Part shown: in pieces, positions 50,901-61,300 of the stretch
Layout of the letters: the number at the start of each line of letters is the position of its first letter
Numbering within the stretch: position 1 is the stretch's first letter
Notes under the pieces: model-generated
The model's database searches: none
Told to the model about the DNA's origin: nothing
Seen by the model: only the letters and a program-made list of their open reading frames with translations
Program-made: the position numbers and the translations under genes
Assembly (NCBI RefSeq): GCF_035582795.1
Contig: NC_134370.1
Span: 29,251,501 to 29,315,500 of the forward strand
Direction: 5' to 3'
Origin: Mycteria americana
Taxonomy: Eukaryota; Chordata; Aves; Ciconiiformes; Ciconiidae
Length of the DNA: 64,000 bases

Positions 50901-51450
50901 AAGGGCTTCTGTGCTAAATGGGGTGCAGACCTTGACAGAGCATAACGTGACAGAGGCGGTGGCCTCTGCTGCCAACACCATCGGGGGCTCCACTCTGGAA
51001 AGCACTTAGTGCCTACCTTTCAGGCAGGTGAGCAGTCACAGGCAAACCAGCGGAGTGATGTCAAGTCGAGGGTGCAGGCCTTTACAGAATAAGCCTTTAC
51101 TTGCTTTTGAGTGCGTATGACTCCGTTTTTGATAAGCGGGGCCAGAAACGTTTGATATATAGTTATGAAAGAACATTACTGCCTCACCCGCTTCCTGAGC
51201 TGTTCTGGGCCTTACCCTTTTAAGCCGTTACAGGCCACCCTTCATGCAGACGGCTGAAAAGTGCATGAGATCCTAAGCCTGGCTTCAAGTCAAGCCCTGC
51301 AGAAAATTAAAAAAATAATAATATAATGAAATGTTCTTCTGGAAATATAGAACTGTAAACAAATATTTGCGTGAGCAGAAAATAATGATCGGTAAGTTCT
51401 GCTTGTTGTAGACCCTGCGTCTCCAGCATAGAGGCTACATCACAGTTCTA
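44999..51450. other. Intergenic, AT-rich
   Basis: No gene is supported. There are TA microsatellite runs at 45362-45373 and 49527-49538, A-rich low-complexity stretches at 49275-49320 and CAAAAC-type runs at 46365-46390. A slightly GC-richer patch lies at 47380-47600. Confidence 0.65.
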
Positions 51451-51479
51451 CGTTTTTGTTAACATCTGAAGAATGGGCA

Positions 51480-52860
51480 TCACTGCGCTGCTGCCGGAAC
51501 CCTGCTAGCCGTTGATCTCCACGGCCGGCACAGCAGCGTCTGCCGCCCGTACTTCGGAGCGCCGCGGTTGTACCCGGAGAGGAGCCCAAGCACGCTGCGC
51601 CACGGGGCGAGGAACACCAGCCCGGCCGCAACAGCTGCCCAAGGCGGGGGGCGGCAGCTCCAAAGCAGCGCAGAGCGAGCACGGCCCGCAGCACGGCCCG
51701 CAGCAGGGCGGCCGCTTCTCGCCGCGTTACACGCAGCGGCGGCCACCGTCGCGGGGACGCCGAGCAGGCGGCGGGTCACCGCCGGCAGAGCGCCCCGTGG
51801 AAGCCAGGCAGCGCTCGCTCTGGGCCTGGGGTCGGATGCGCCCTTCCTCCCGCCGCGTCCAAAGAGATCTGCCGTGGTCTGTCCACGTTACGCGTGGCCT
51901 CGGGCGCTGCAGTGATGAACAAACCTGCCCAGACGAGCCCTCCCCGGTAGATCTGCGTGTCGCTTGCTACCAGCCACATACGGGTTGTTTATTGCACTCC
52001 CGACATTAGCTCTCCATCGCGTACTTCTCGCCTTTCCAGGGTGCGCGGAGCCCAACGAGCCTTCAGCCTCGGGATGTGCGGAGGGAGGACGGGTGCGGGG
52101 CGAGGGCACCCCGCGGCGCTGGGCTGGCGGGAAGCCGCGGGGCCCCGCCGGCCCCTCCCTGCCGCCGCTAACGGCCGCTCGGCAGCGGCCCCTCCGGGCC
52201 CCGCCGCTTCCCCTCCGCAGCAGCCCACGGGGCCGCCGCCACGTGCGGGGGGGAAGGGGGGGCGCTCCCACAGCGCGGCCGCGGCCGCCACCGCCCCCGG
52301 CGCCCGGTCCCGCCCCGGGGGCGGTCGGGGGCGGCCGGTGCCGTCCCCTTTAAGGGCCGCGGCGGAGGCGCCCCGCCCGCTCATTTCCTAGCGCACAGGA
52401 AGTGGGGCCGCGGCTCCGCGGCGGGGCCCGCGCGGTGAGTACGGCCGCCCCGCGCCCCTCCGCCGCCTCCGGCCCTCCCGCTTCCCCCCGCTCGGCACCT
52501 CCCTCCCCCGCTCCCCTCGCCGGCTCGCCGCGCCCCTCACCCGGCTCCTCGTTCCCTCACCTGCCCGCCGGCCTCGGCCCGCCGAGGGGGCTGGCCCGCG
52601 GCCACCTCCCTGCCGCCGGGGGAAGGTGCCGAGCGGCGTCCCGGCAGCCGGCCGGCGGGTAGCGGCAGCGAGGCGCGTCCGTCCCTGTCTCCCGGCCGGC
52701 CGCGGAGCGTGTGGCGGGGCTGAGGCCAGCCCGAGCTAACGGCCGGGCGGAGGGGAGAGGGGCGCGCCCGCGGCCGGCCGGTGGTGTCCGCCCCGCCCTG
52801 GGGTGGCGGCGGTGCCGGGGGGGTCAGCAGGTGGGATCTCTAACCGGGGCTGCTCGAACC
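51480..52860. promoter_or_regulatory. CSGALNACT2: CpG island promoter
   Basis: GC content and CpG frequency rise sharply over about 1.4 kb, with many GGCGG/CCGCC boxes, a CACGTG E-box at 52240-52245, NotI-like GCGGCCGC runs and no consistent coding frame. An inverted ETS pair (TTTCCT near 52384-52389 and AGGAAG at 52397-52402) directly precedes the candidate first exon. CSGALNACT2 is assigned by gene order, since in tetrapods known to me it lies just downstream of RET on the same strand. The island itself is clear; the gene name is inferred. Confidence 0.75.
52385..52434 (+). other. CSGALNACT2: Candidate CSGALNACT2 5' noncoding exon 1
   Basis: A consensus donor G|GTGAGT at 52434/52435 follows the ETS pair inside the CpG island, as expected of a short noncoding first exon. 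The left end is unknown; transcription probably starts near or just after the ETS motifs. CSGALNACT2 encodes a Golgi chondroitin sulfate N-acetylgalactosaminyltransferase whose coding exons would lie right of the window. The opposite strand or another gene cannot be excluded. Confidence 0.45.
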
Positions 52861-55800
52861 GGCCTGGTGCAAGGCGGGGGCCTTGCACACCTAGTTCGGT
52901 TTTTATCTTGGCGCTATCTCAGCAATAAAACTCATCTCTCTTCCTCCTCACCATTATATTAACCAGCCTTAAATACGCTGGAGAGTGCGTTTTTGGGTAT
53001 GCGCCTATCTGCAGGCAGCGTTGGAAATGCAGTGAGGTTTGACATCTCCGGGGAAAGCATCGTTGCTGATCTCCCCTACCTTGTTGCGACCGGGCGTAAT
53101 TGGTGATGGTCCCAAGCTGGATGGTCAGAATGTCATCTCCCTGTTTCGGTGCATGGGCTGGTTGGGGATTGGGTTTTAACTCGCTCAACCTGTGAGAAAC
53201 CCCAATTCCTTCCACCAACGCCCCCCGCCCCCCAAATAAAGGAAATGATAAGAGGGCACTTAATTATTTTCAGTGGGGTATTTAGACTTGTTTAACTATG
53301 GTTTACATCTCCTGCTTTTTGTTGGCCAGATTCTTGCTCAGTAAATTCAGTGCTCTTGTAAACTGTGAAAGTTGGAACGTTTTGATATTGAACATCAAAA
53401 ATAAAATTGTATCATTGTTATCAGTCTATTAATCTTGAAACTAACTCGTTTATAGGAGTTATATTTAACCCATAGGAATACTAAAGCAGAAACAGGGGGT
53501 TTGCAATTTGTAAGACAGTTTTTAAAGCTGAGTATAAACTTGATACTATGTGTTTTCAGTGAGGTATAATCCAGATCTGCTGAATTAACATTTACTTTAT
53601 TCTGTGGTTTTGTAGTTTGTTTGTTTGTGGTTTGTCTTTTTTTTTCTCTTCAAGTCCCTCTATCACGCAGAAATTGAGACATTGATCTCTTTGCTAAGTT
53701 TGTAGATGATGGATAAGAGCTAAGCGTATTCTATTGCTCTGATGGGTAGCTTGGAAGAGCTGCAAAAAAGAATGAGGTTGGCTTAACACAGACTGAATAT
53801 CCCTCAAGCTAAGGTCATATAGTAAAAATTCCTTTTCTCTTCTTTTTTTTTTTTTTCTTGGAGAATGTAAGTGCCAGGGCCCGTGAATAAGACGGTTTCT
53901 TCTTTTCCAGCTTGCGCTAGCTGAAAGTTCCTATCTTGCTTCAGTGTGTTTGAAGGAAACTTCTGGCTTCCCTTTATTTATTAGCTAGATAGTGAGTTCC
54001 CAAACACTGTCAAAGACAGCGGCTTGGAAGTATTCCCAGTAGCTGTCCGTGGAGGCAGATGTGTTTTGTGGATGGGGTGTTAACTATGGGCCTCAGTTAT
54101 ACCCTGAGGCTTTTATGGGAGACTCTTGCCAGTAAGTCCTTATCGTAAGTATCAGGAGACCCACACTGAGTGTTGCTACAGCACCACTGTCCTAAACCAT
54201 CTGTAAGCTGAGAATGGAAGGAAGAACAACGATTTTGAAGTACGGGACTGTACAGCACAATTAGAAATTGTTTCGCTTGTCTGTTCCTGGAGGAAACCCA
54301 TGAAAACTTCAGTGTAATTAAGATCAGTTGATCGTGAATAGTTCTTTCCCTTCTTGATCCCATGACTTTTTCAGTGCCTTCCTCAGGCTTAAAGGGGGAA
54401 GAAAAAAAAAAAGAAACGGAGAACCCTGAATTTATCATTGAGGCTGCTGCGTTGTGGTAGAAGTTGCACCAAGTTATTCTTGAATTTAAATTCTTAGCTT
54501 TTAAGTTCCAGCCCCGGGATATGGGTCTTCCCAAGTCAGTGAGAAACATCATCTGAGGGCATAGTTAAATGATAAGTAGCTGTGGTCTGTTGCCAAGAAA
54601 ACCCACAAGCATATCTGGCACAACAGTTTCCAGCCCTGCACCACAGTCTGCTACTTTTGCGCTTGCCAGGAGTGTTCTGTGGACCTCTTTGTAAAAAGCA
54701 TCACCAGAATGACCTGAACTTATACAAGAGATAAAACTAAACTTGGGGGAGGGAGGATATGAGAAATATGAGGCCAGTTTTTTTTATTGCAGAAAACAAA
54801 TTGCACAACATTTTTCTTAACGCTGAAACAGTCTGTCATTATGAAGCAAGCTTCATGACTTGCAGTATTTTCTCATTAAATAACGCTGAAGCAGAATTCA
54901 TGGAGGTGGGATGAAACTCAGGCTTTGGATAAGGATTTGGGTGGCACTGGAACTGATAACGTGCTTGGCTTTCAGTTAGCTCATCTGTCTTCTACCCTCT
55001 TAGACGACCAGCCCTCCAGAAGAAAAGTATGGGAAGAAACCATTATAACCTTGCTCTTGGAAAAATAAAATAGCAAATAGACAGGGATTTCAAGCACAAG
55101 ACTTTCTTTTTTTAAAAAAAAAAAAGTCCTTAGAAAAGAACTCTCAAAGGGTACAATGGAAAGAAAATGTTTCAGGAGCATAATAGCTTTTGTAAAGGAA
55201 AAAAAAAAATACTGTACTTTATGCAACTAACTATGTTCTTGCAAGCTTAGTGCTGGAAATGAGAAAATGAGATCATAACTCACAAGATGTTCATAAAGAA
55301 ATATAATGCTTTTTTAAGGGAATGGGAATACAGTTTTACTTCTGAGTTATAGCCACAGCTTGTAAGAAGAATTTGTGGAAGGGCACTTCTCACTGTCTGC
55401 CAGACCAGTTTCATTTTGAATGATGATTAGAAAAGCCCAGCACTTCCATTAATATTATTGTTTATTAGAAAAATCTGAAAGTGTACAATGACTTTAGTAA
55501 TCTTTATTTTTTATGAAGCTATTTTGAAAAAAAAGTAAACATTTCTGAAGGCAGGAACAGTACTGCAAGTTGCAGCCCCCCTTGTCATGCATGTCTTCTG
55601 GTGCAAAAGGAGTGGGACAGGATACTGTCTGAGGCTTTTTTTTGGTGCCTCTAGCTGCTGCTTTCATCTAAGCCTGTTTAAAAATTTTTATAGTGAGGCT
55701 GTGGGTATCTTGCGTATACCTAAAAATGTAGACAGGTGGGTTAGACAGCTCAATAGTTCTTGGGTATCTTACACCTTGTGTGTCTAACCTAAATTGGTGA

Positions 55801-56554
55801 TTCTGATGGTCACTGCTAGCTGAGAAACTTTTTTTTTTAAAAGTAAGAGTAACTAGATAATCATTGCAAGCTATATGTAGTAACTAAAGATCAGAGGTTC
55901 AAGGGGAAAGGAAAATGTGGCACACTAAAATGCGTGTGAGAAGCTTGTACTCTTTCTGTGCTGGCACTAGGCTGTCCATACTGCTTCTCTTCTGTGTATG
56001 GTAAGATTGGCAGGAGTCACTTGCTCCACAATTATTTCGGAGTGGAGTATGGTGGGAAGAATATCTTGGCATATTCTCTGCTTTACCTTACCTGTTTTTA
56101 AAGGCTTCTCCTATTCACAAACCAGATGCTCTAAAACTCTTATTAGCAAATTGATAAAGCTGGTAAGCTGTTGCCAGTGCTGTGAGTGCAAATGTGAGCG
56201 TTGGAAAGAGCATCAATGGAGTATCAGTGTTTCAAAGTGAAGTTCAGAGCATCCAAATGTGACTTCAGGTGAGGAAGCTACTGTGTGAGGAAATCTTGCA
56301 CGTACTTTTTTTTAATCTAACCATTTCCTGCCATTCTTAATCATCTCCAACTGTAAAAAATAACTGTAGTGATCAGCCTGTTTACTCATTAGCATCTGCC
56401 TGCAGTACATGTGCCTTCCAGCACCATGCTCTTGGGTCTAATCGCTTCTGTTAGTCCCCACCGTGGCCCTGGGGCGTTCTTGGTCTAAACCCCATCTGCC
56501 TCCCTGGCCTTCGGTGGCAGATGGGCATGTCTCCTCAATAGGTACGTTTGAGGA

Positions 56555-56755
56555 TCATCTTGGCGGGTGTTGGTGAGTGACAGAAAGGGCAGGCCTGCCT
56601 GTGTTTTTCTTTCACCTTCTTCCTCCGTTGTATTAACCAAGTATTTCACTGGTAGAGTGGGTGGGTGATAAAAGGCAGGTCTGTCTTGCTGTTTTTCTTG
56701 CCCTTTCTTCCTCCCCCCTACTAAACGGTGCTGTTTCACTAGCGAAGCAGCTTCT
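56555..56755. repeat. Diverged tandem repeat, unit about 90 bp
   Basis: Two neighbouring segments share the order GTGRGTGA, RAAGGGCAGG / AAAAGGCAGG, CCTGCCTGTGTTTTTCTTTC / TCTTGCTGTTTTTCTTGCC, CTTCTTCCTCC and then TTTCACT. The similarity is clear but imperfect. It continues on the minus strand through an open frame at 56485-56841, which I do not regard as a gene. Confidence 0.6.
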
Positions 56756-58071
56756 AGAAGAGGATCCACCTCCCTCATGGTACTGGGCTTTCTGGTAGGG
56801 ATATCACTGAGGGCATCTGTCTGGAAAGCCTGGATCAGCACCTGACGGCCAGCATACGTGCCCTTCTGGTGTCCAAAGTGAGTCTTCCCATCAGTGTCTC
56901 TCTTCCAATTAATTCATTACTTCAATAGATGGAGGGATAAGAACGTTACCTATGGGAGTTTGAGTGCAAGTACACAATAGGTGACTAAAGAAAAGTGCAG
57001 AACTGAAGTAGCGCAGCCGTCTCGGCAGCGTAGGGATGGCTGGACCGACGCTGGGAGAGGGTTGGGCGGCAGACACGTTTGGCACTTGTTCTGCCAGAAA
57101 CTAAGGGAGCTCTTAGTTTACTCTTCTCTGGCATACTGCAGGGAGTTTCTGTTAAAGGAAGCTGATATTCCAGTTGTAGAACAGAAGTAAAATTCTTTCA
57201 TGGCTAATGAATCCTCTGGAGATGGGTCCTGCCACGTATATAATGGCTGTCACAGGCAACAGAGTCCTTTCACTGAGCTGAACATAACTCAAGATTCTTA
57301 TGTGTTCAAAGGTAAAATAATACAATGCATAACAGCTAGGAACTAAAGGTGGACTTAAAAATACAGTACTTGCACATATTAAATATTTACAAGTAAAATT
57401 TCTAAACAGTTTAGCTTTTTATCCCTATATAGATATCTGCTTCTCGTATTTAACTTTGACAAATGAACATCACCCACAAAAGGAGGTTAATGTGCCTGCG
57501 CTGTTAATTGTGCTTTTTGTCAAGACTACTTTTTGTAGATCAGCACTTTCATAAGAGATCAAAATTGTAGGACGCCCGAGTTCTCCAAAAAGTTGCATAC
57601 AAAGCTAGGCTACCTTTGTATTAACATATTAGGATTTTGAAGTCAGGGTGACTAGTCTCAGATAATCCTGTAAGGAAAAAGGGCCCTAATAATTCTTCAG
57701 ATGCCAGTTGCAAGAGAAAGACATGGAAGGATAGTTTCTGGCTTGCAGGTGTGTAGTTGCAGGAAACAGAGTTTAAAGCTGATGGCTGAGGTGCTGCTGT
57801 GCAGAGGTGCTGCAGATAACTTTGTTGGTAGATGTTGTGGCATCCTATGATATTTAACATCTGATAGTTAATTGTAGCAAGGTAGCTAACCAGGCAGATT
57901 TCTTGCTACTCCAGTGTTCCTGTCCAGTGTTTACATATGTATATCTTCTTTCCAGAAAGAGCAAAAATAATATTTAAACAATTCTTCTGGGTTGAGTCTG
58001 TGTTGCTGTTGCAAGGGCAGGTGTTGAGCAGTGATGCACAGGAAGCAACTGAAGCTTGTTGTGAACACTGC

Positions 58072-58109
58072 TGCATTAAAGCAGGGGAAATGCATTAAAG
58101 CAGGGGAAA
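58072..58109. repeat. 19-bp tandem repeat, two perfect units
   Basis: TGCATTAAAGCAGGGGAAA is present at 58072-58090 and again at 58091-58109 without mismatch. Confidence 0.93.
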
Positions 58110-58341
58110 TTCGGTAAACGACCGTGTGTTTTGAAGCACACTCTGAGGATACAAAATGCTAGTCTTGAGCACAGCTTAGAGTCTCTGGAATTATATGGAG
58201 GGCTAAGTCATTAGTTTCTATGAAATAAAATCTGTCCTGGAAGAGTGTTTTGGGTGATAGCTTTCAGATGACTTGTGGTAGCACTTCCGCTGTCTCTTAA
58301 GGGTTTCCCCAAGCAGTGGTGTCAAAAATGATGAGACACTG

Positions 58342-58374
58342 TCAGCACTGTCTCAGCACTGCTTGTCAGCACTG
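58342..58374. repeat. TCAGCACTG short repeat, three copies
   Basis: TCAGCACTG occurs at 58342-58350, 58353-58361 and 58366-58374 with spacers of 2 and 4 nt. It is a minor local repeat. Confidence 0.85.
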
Positions 58375-61300
58375 TTGATACTACTGGTGGCCCTGGGGGC
58401 AGCAGATGGCTCGCATGTCTTCCTAGCGCTCTACTAGAGTGGAAATTAAGACTGCTGAGTGATAGTAGTTTAGTCCATTTTTCATGTGATCTGGGAGCTT
58501 CTGATATGGATAGAAGTCTTCTGAAGGGACGTACAGTTTGCAGAGCAGGAGGTGAGTATCGGTTGAGGTTGGTGCCAGCTGGCCAGAGGCTGGCGTGACT
58601 GCTGTGCCTGCCTCTTCCCAGCACAGTCTGGAAGCAGTGCTCCAGTAAGATGTCTGTACAGGGCAAACTCTGCCCCACCGCTCCCAATGTTTCAAACAGG
58701 ACTGAGTTTTAACATCCAAAATGCTGGATTAGATTCTGCTATTAAGTGCTACTAAGCCCTGTTTCTTTGGGTTTTTTTCAGATTTCAGACATAACCCAGT
58801 GACTTTGAATTTATTGCACTTAACCCTTCAGAGTTGCTCCTTAGTTGTGTAAGGTCCTGGGCTTCTATTAGAGTTTTACCTAGTTAGACGGAGAGGTGAA
58901 AGCGTGATAGGGATTTAAGTTGACTTGTCTGAAGGGGCAAGAGGAGAAAGTAACCAAATTTTAAACCAGTGTTAAAATAGCGTAGCAGAAGTTGCTTCCA
59001 GTAGGATCATGTGTCAAATGTGGCAATTTGAATAAATAGTTTGCAACAAGTGTCGTGGTAACAACCTGTATTTCCCTGCTGTGAAGCAAAACTAGCAAAA
59101 AAAAAAAGTTGTGGAATATGAGCACAACAGAAGAATGGCACAAGGAGCCTGTAAAGACTCAACAGAGGTTTACAGAAACTCCTGGCTTCTTTCCCCTCCA
59201 AATCATGGTCATCTCTTCATGAAGAGGAGGAAGGATGGTCCCAGTGGTCCAAAGACTGACTTCAGGGACTTGAATAACAAACCAAAGAGAGACGGAGCGG
59301 GGAAATGCGAAATGTTGAGTGTTTGGTGTTTCTGTTTTTCCACAGTGGTGTCTTTTTCAGTGCAAGGCAACTTTAAAAAAAAAAAAAAAAAGAATATCAA
59401 GATAGATAGTTCTGACAAGCTGCTAGCTTCTCTGCTTCCAGTGAAGCCTGGTATTGCTAGTCCTTTAAGAGTAAGTTAATACTTAGTTATAATGTCAAAT
59501 TGAAAAATTACAGATGACATAAGTGCATCAAGCTGTGCTTCTAGAATGCACCAGATGTTTCTCAATTGTTTGGCATCCAGCTTTCACTTCTGGTGACATT
59601 CATGGCTGATTTGTTGTGCTGAAAGCAGAACCTAAACTACTACGCTGATTTTTAGCCATTCTGAAAATATTTGTAGGTTGTGTTCCTCCTGCCATCTTAA
59701 ATTCATGGACTGAGGAAAAGCAAAGTGAGCCTGGTTTTGAATACCACATGTGAACTTAAGCTAGCTGAGTCAGTTTATTTAAGAAAAACTTTAGGGTGAT
59801 TGATCTCCAGGGCAACATTTTTCTCAGAGCTTCTGTATCAAATTGTATTTTAAACTGGTTTTAGATATTTTAAAGCTCTCAAGCTAAACTACCAGTTGGA
59901 CAAAATGCATGGAAATGTCTTCCAATGGTAACTTCAGGAGTTTTATTGCTCTTCAGACTTGCAATGAAGAGATTTCTATGCAAATATTACTTGGTCCAGG
60001 GTACCCCCCACAAAATTTGGCAATAAATCATAGCTTTAATGAGAATGTTGCTGTGGTACTAATTGGTGCATAGTTGTCCAATGAAACTTTTTAATGAAAT
60101 TTAAATCAGTTGCCTTTATATGTTTCTGCTTTTAAGGCTGATATTAATAGAAGTCTGAAAGTCTTTCTAAGAAAGATTCAGGTGCACTTGAGAATTTAAC
60201 TTCTCACTATTTTAATTTCAACTGCTATAGCTTCCTCACAACCTGAATTTGTACCTCCTTGAAAACAGTATAGCTCTTACTATAGAAAAATTACAGAAAA
60301 TTAAAAAAAAAAAACCAACCCTAACTCTTCCACATGATTCAGTGTCTAACTGGTTTTTAAAATGCTGGCTAATTAGCTGTGAAACTGTTAGAAAGAACAC
60401 CCTGGCTAAGGCGGGTACTTCTCCATCTGTTCTTTTGGTAGGGTAAAAAAAGAAATCTGTATGTGATAACCACCTGTTAGGTACCTTTCAGAGCTTCAAA
60501 GGGGATCTGGTTTGCCGTTCAGTATTTTCAGATTTGCTTTACAAGTGTAAGGAAACTGGATGCATGACCTTTCTTCTTACCTCCCACAGTGGGAAATCTT
60601 CCACTAGCTCTGCATATGAACTTGGATGACAGCTATTCTCTAAAAATAGCACAAGAGTTTACATATATTGGAATATATATTTTCACTATGCTCAGGGTAC
60701 AGTAACTGCATTGTCTTGATCTCCATACATAGAGAACTAGATGCTAATTAGAGAGATGTGAGAAAACAGAATATGACTTGATTCTGAGAATGTAGTTAGG
60801 TGTGGTACCTAGGTGAAGCAGTTCCAAGAAACCCACATCATTTTCAGCTCTTTGTTTTTGCCTGCTACAGTTCCCACAATGGACAACTTCAGTTATTCTC
60901 AGCATTTCATTTTTTAATGAATAGAAAATGGCATCAGTGAAAATGTAGGTATGCTGTGCAAATGCTGTGCACCTGAGCTAGGATCACTAGTTACCTTTTA
61001 CTGTTCTATTGCGTTGCTGGAGCATGTTCATCTTGTATGGGGGAAATATTTAGCTGGGGCCTTTTAAGACGTTTAGACACTTTGGGTGTCTAAGGAGTAT
61101 TATACCTTTCCTCAGTCACTGTAAGGTGATGCGCTTTAAGTATAACTGCTTTTTCTGTCCTCTTGAAACAGGCTGTTCTCCTGTGCAAAAAAAACACCTC
61201 CTACAGCATTACCTTTTTGAAGACTACTGGACATCATAAGTTATTCCTGCTTCTTGCTGCAGCTGTTGCTCTATCATACTGAAAGGAGTATAAAGATTTC

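Noticed and set aside
51512..52391. Long open frames on both strands in the CpG island (up to 165 codons)
   Set aside because: Stop codons are rare in GC-rich DNA. Several frames are open at once on both strands, with low-complexity Pro/Ala/Arg/Gly translations and no known domain.
54097..54552. 151-codon minus-strand open frame
   Set aside because: No recognisable domain, composition typical of translated intron, and it lies in an inferred intron. Length alone is insufficient.
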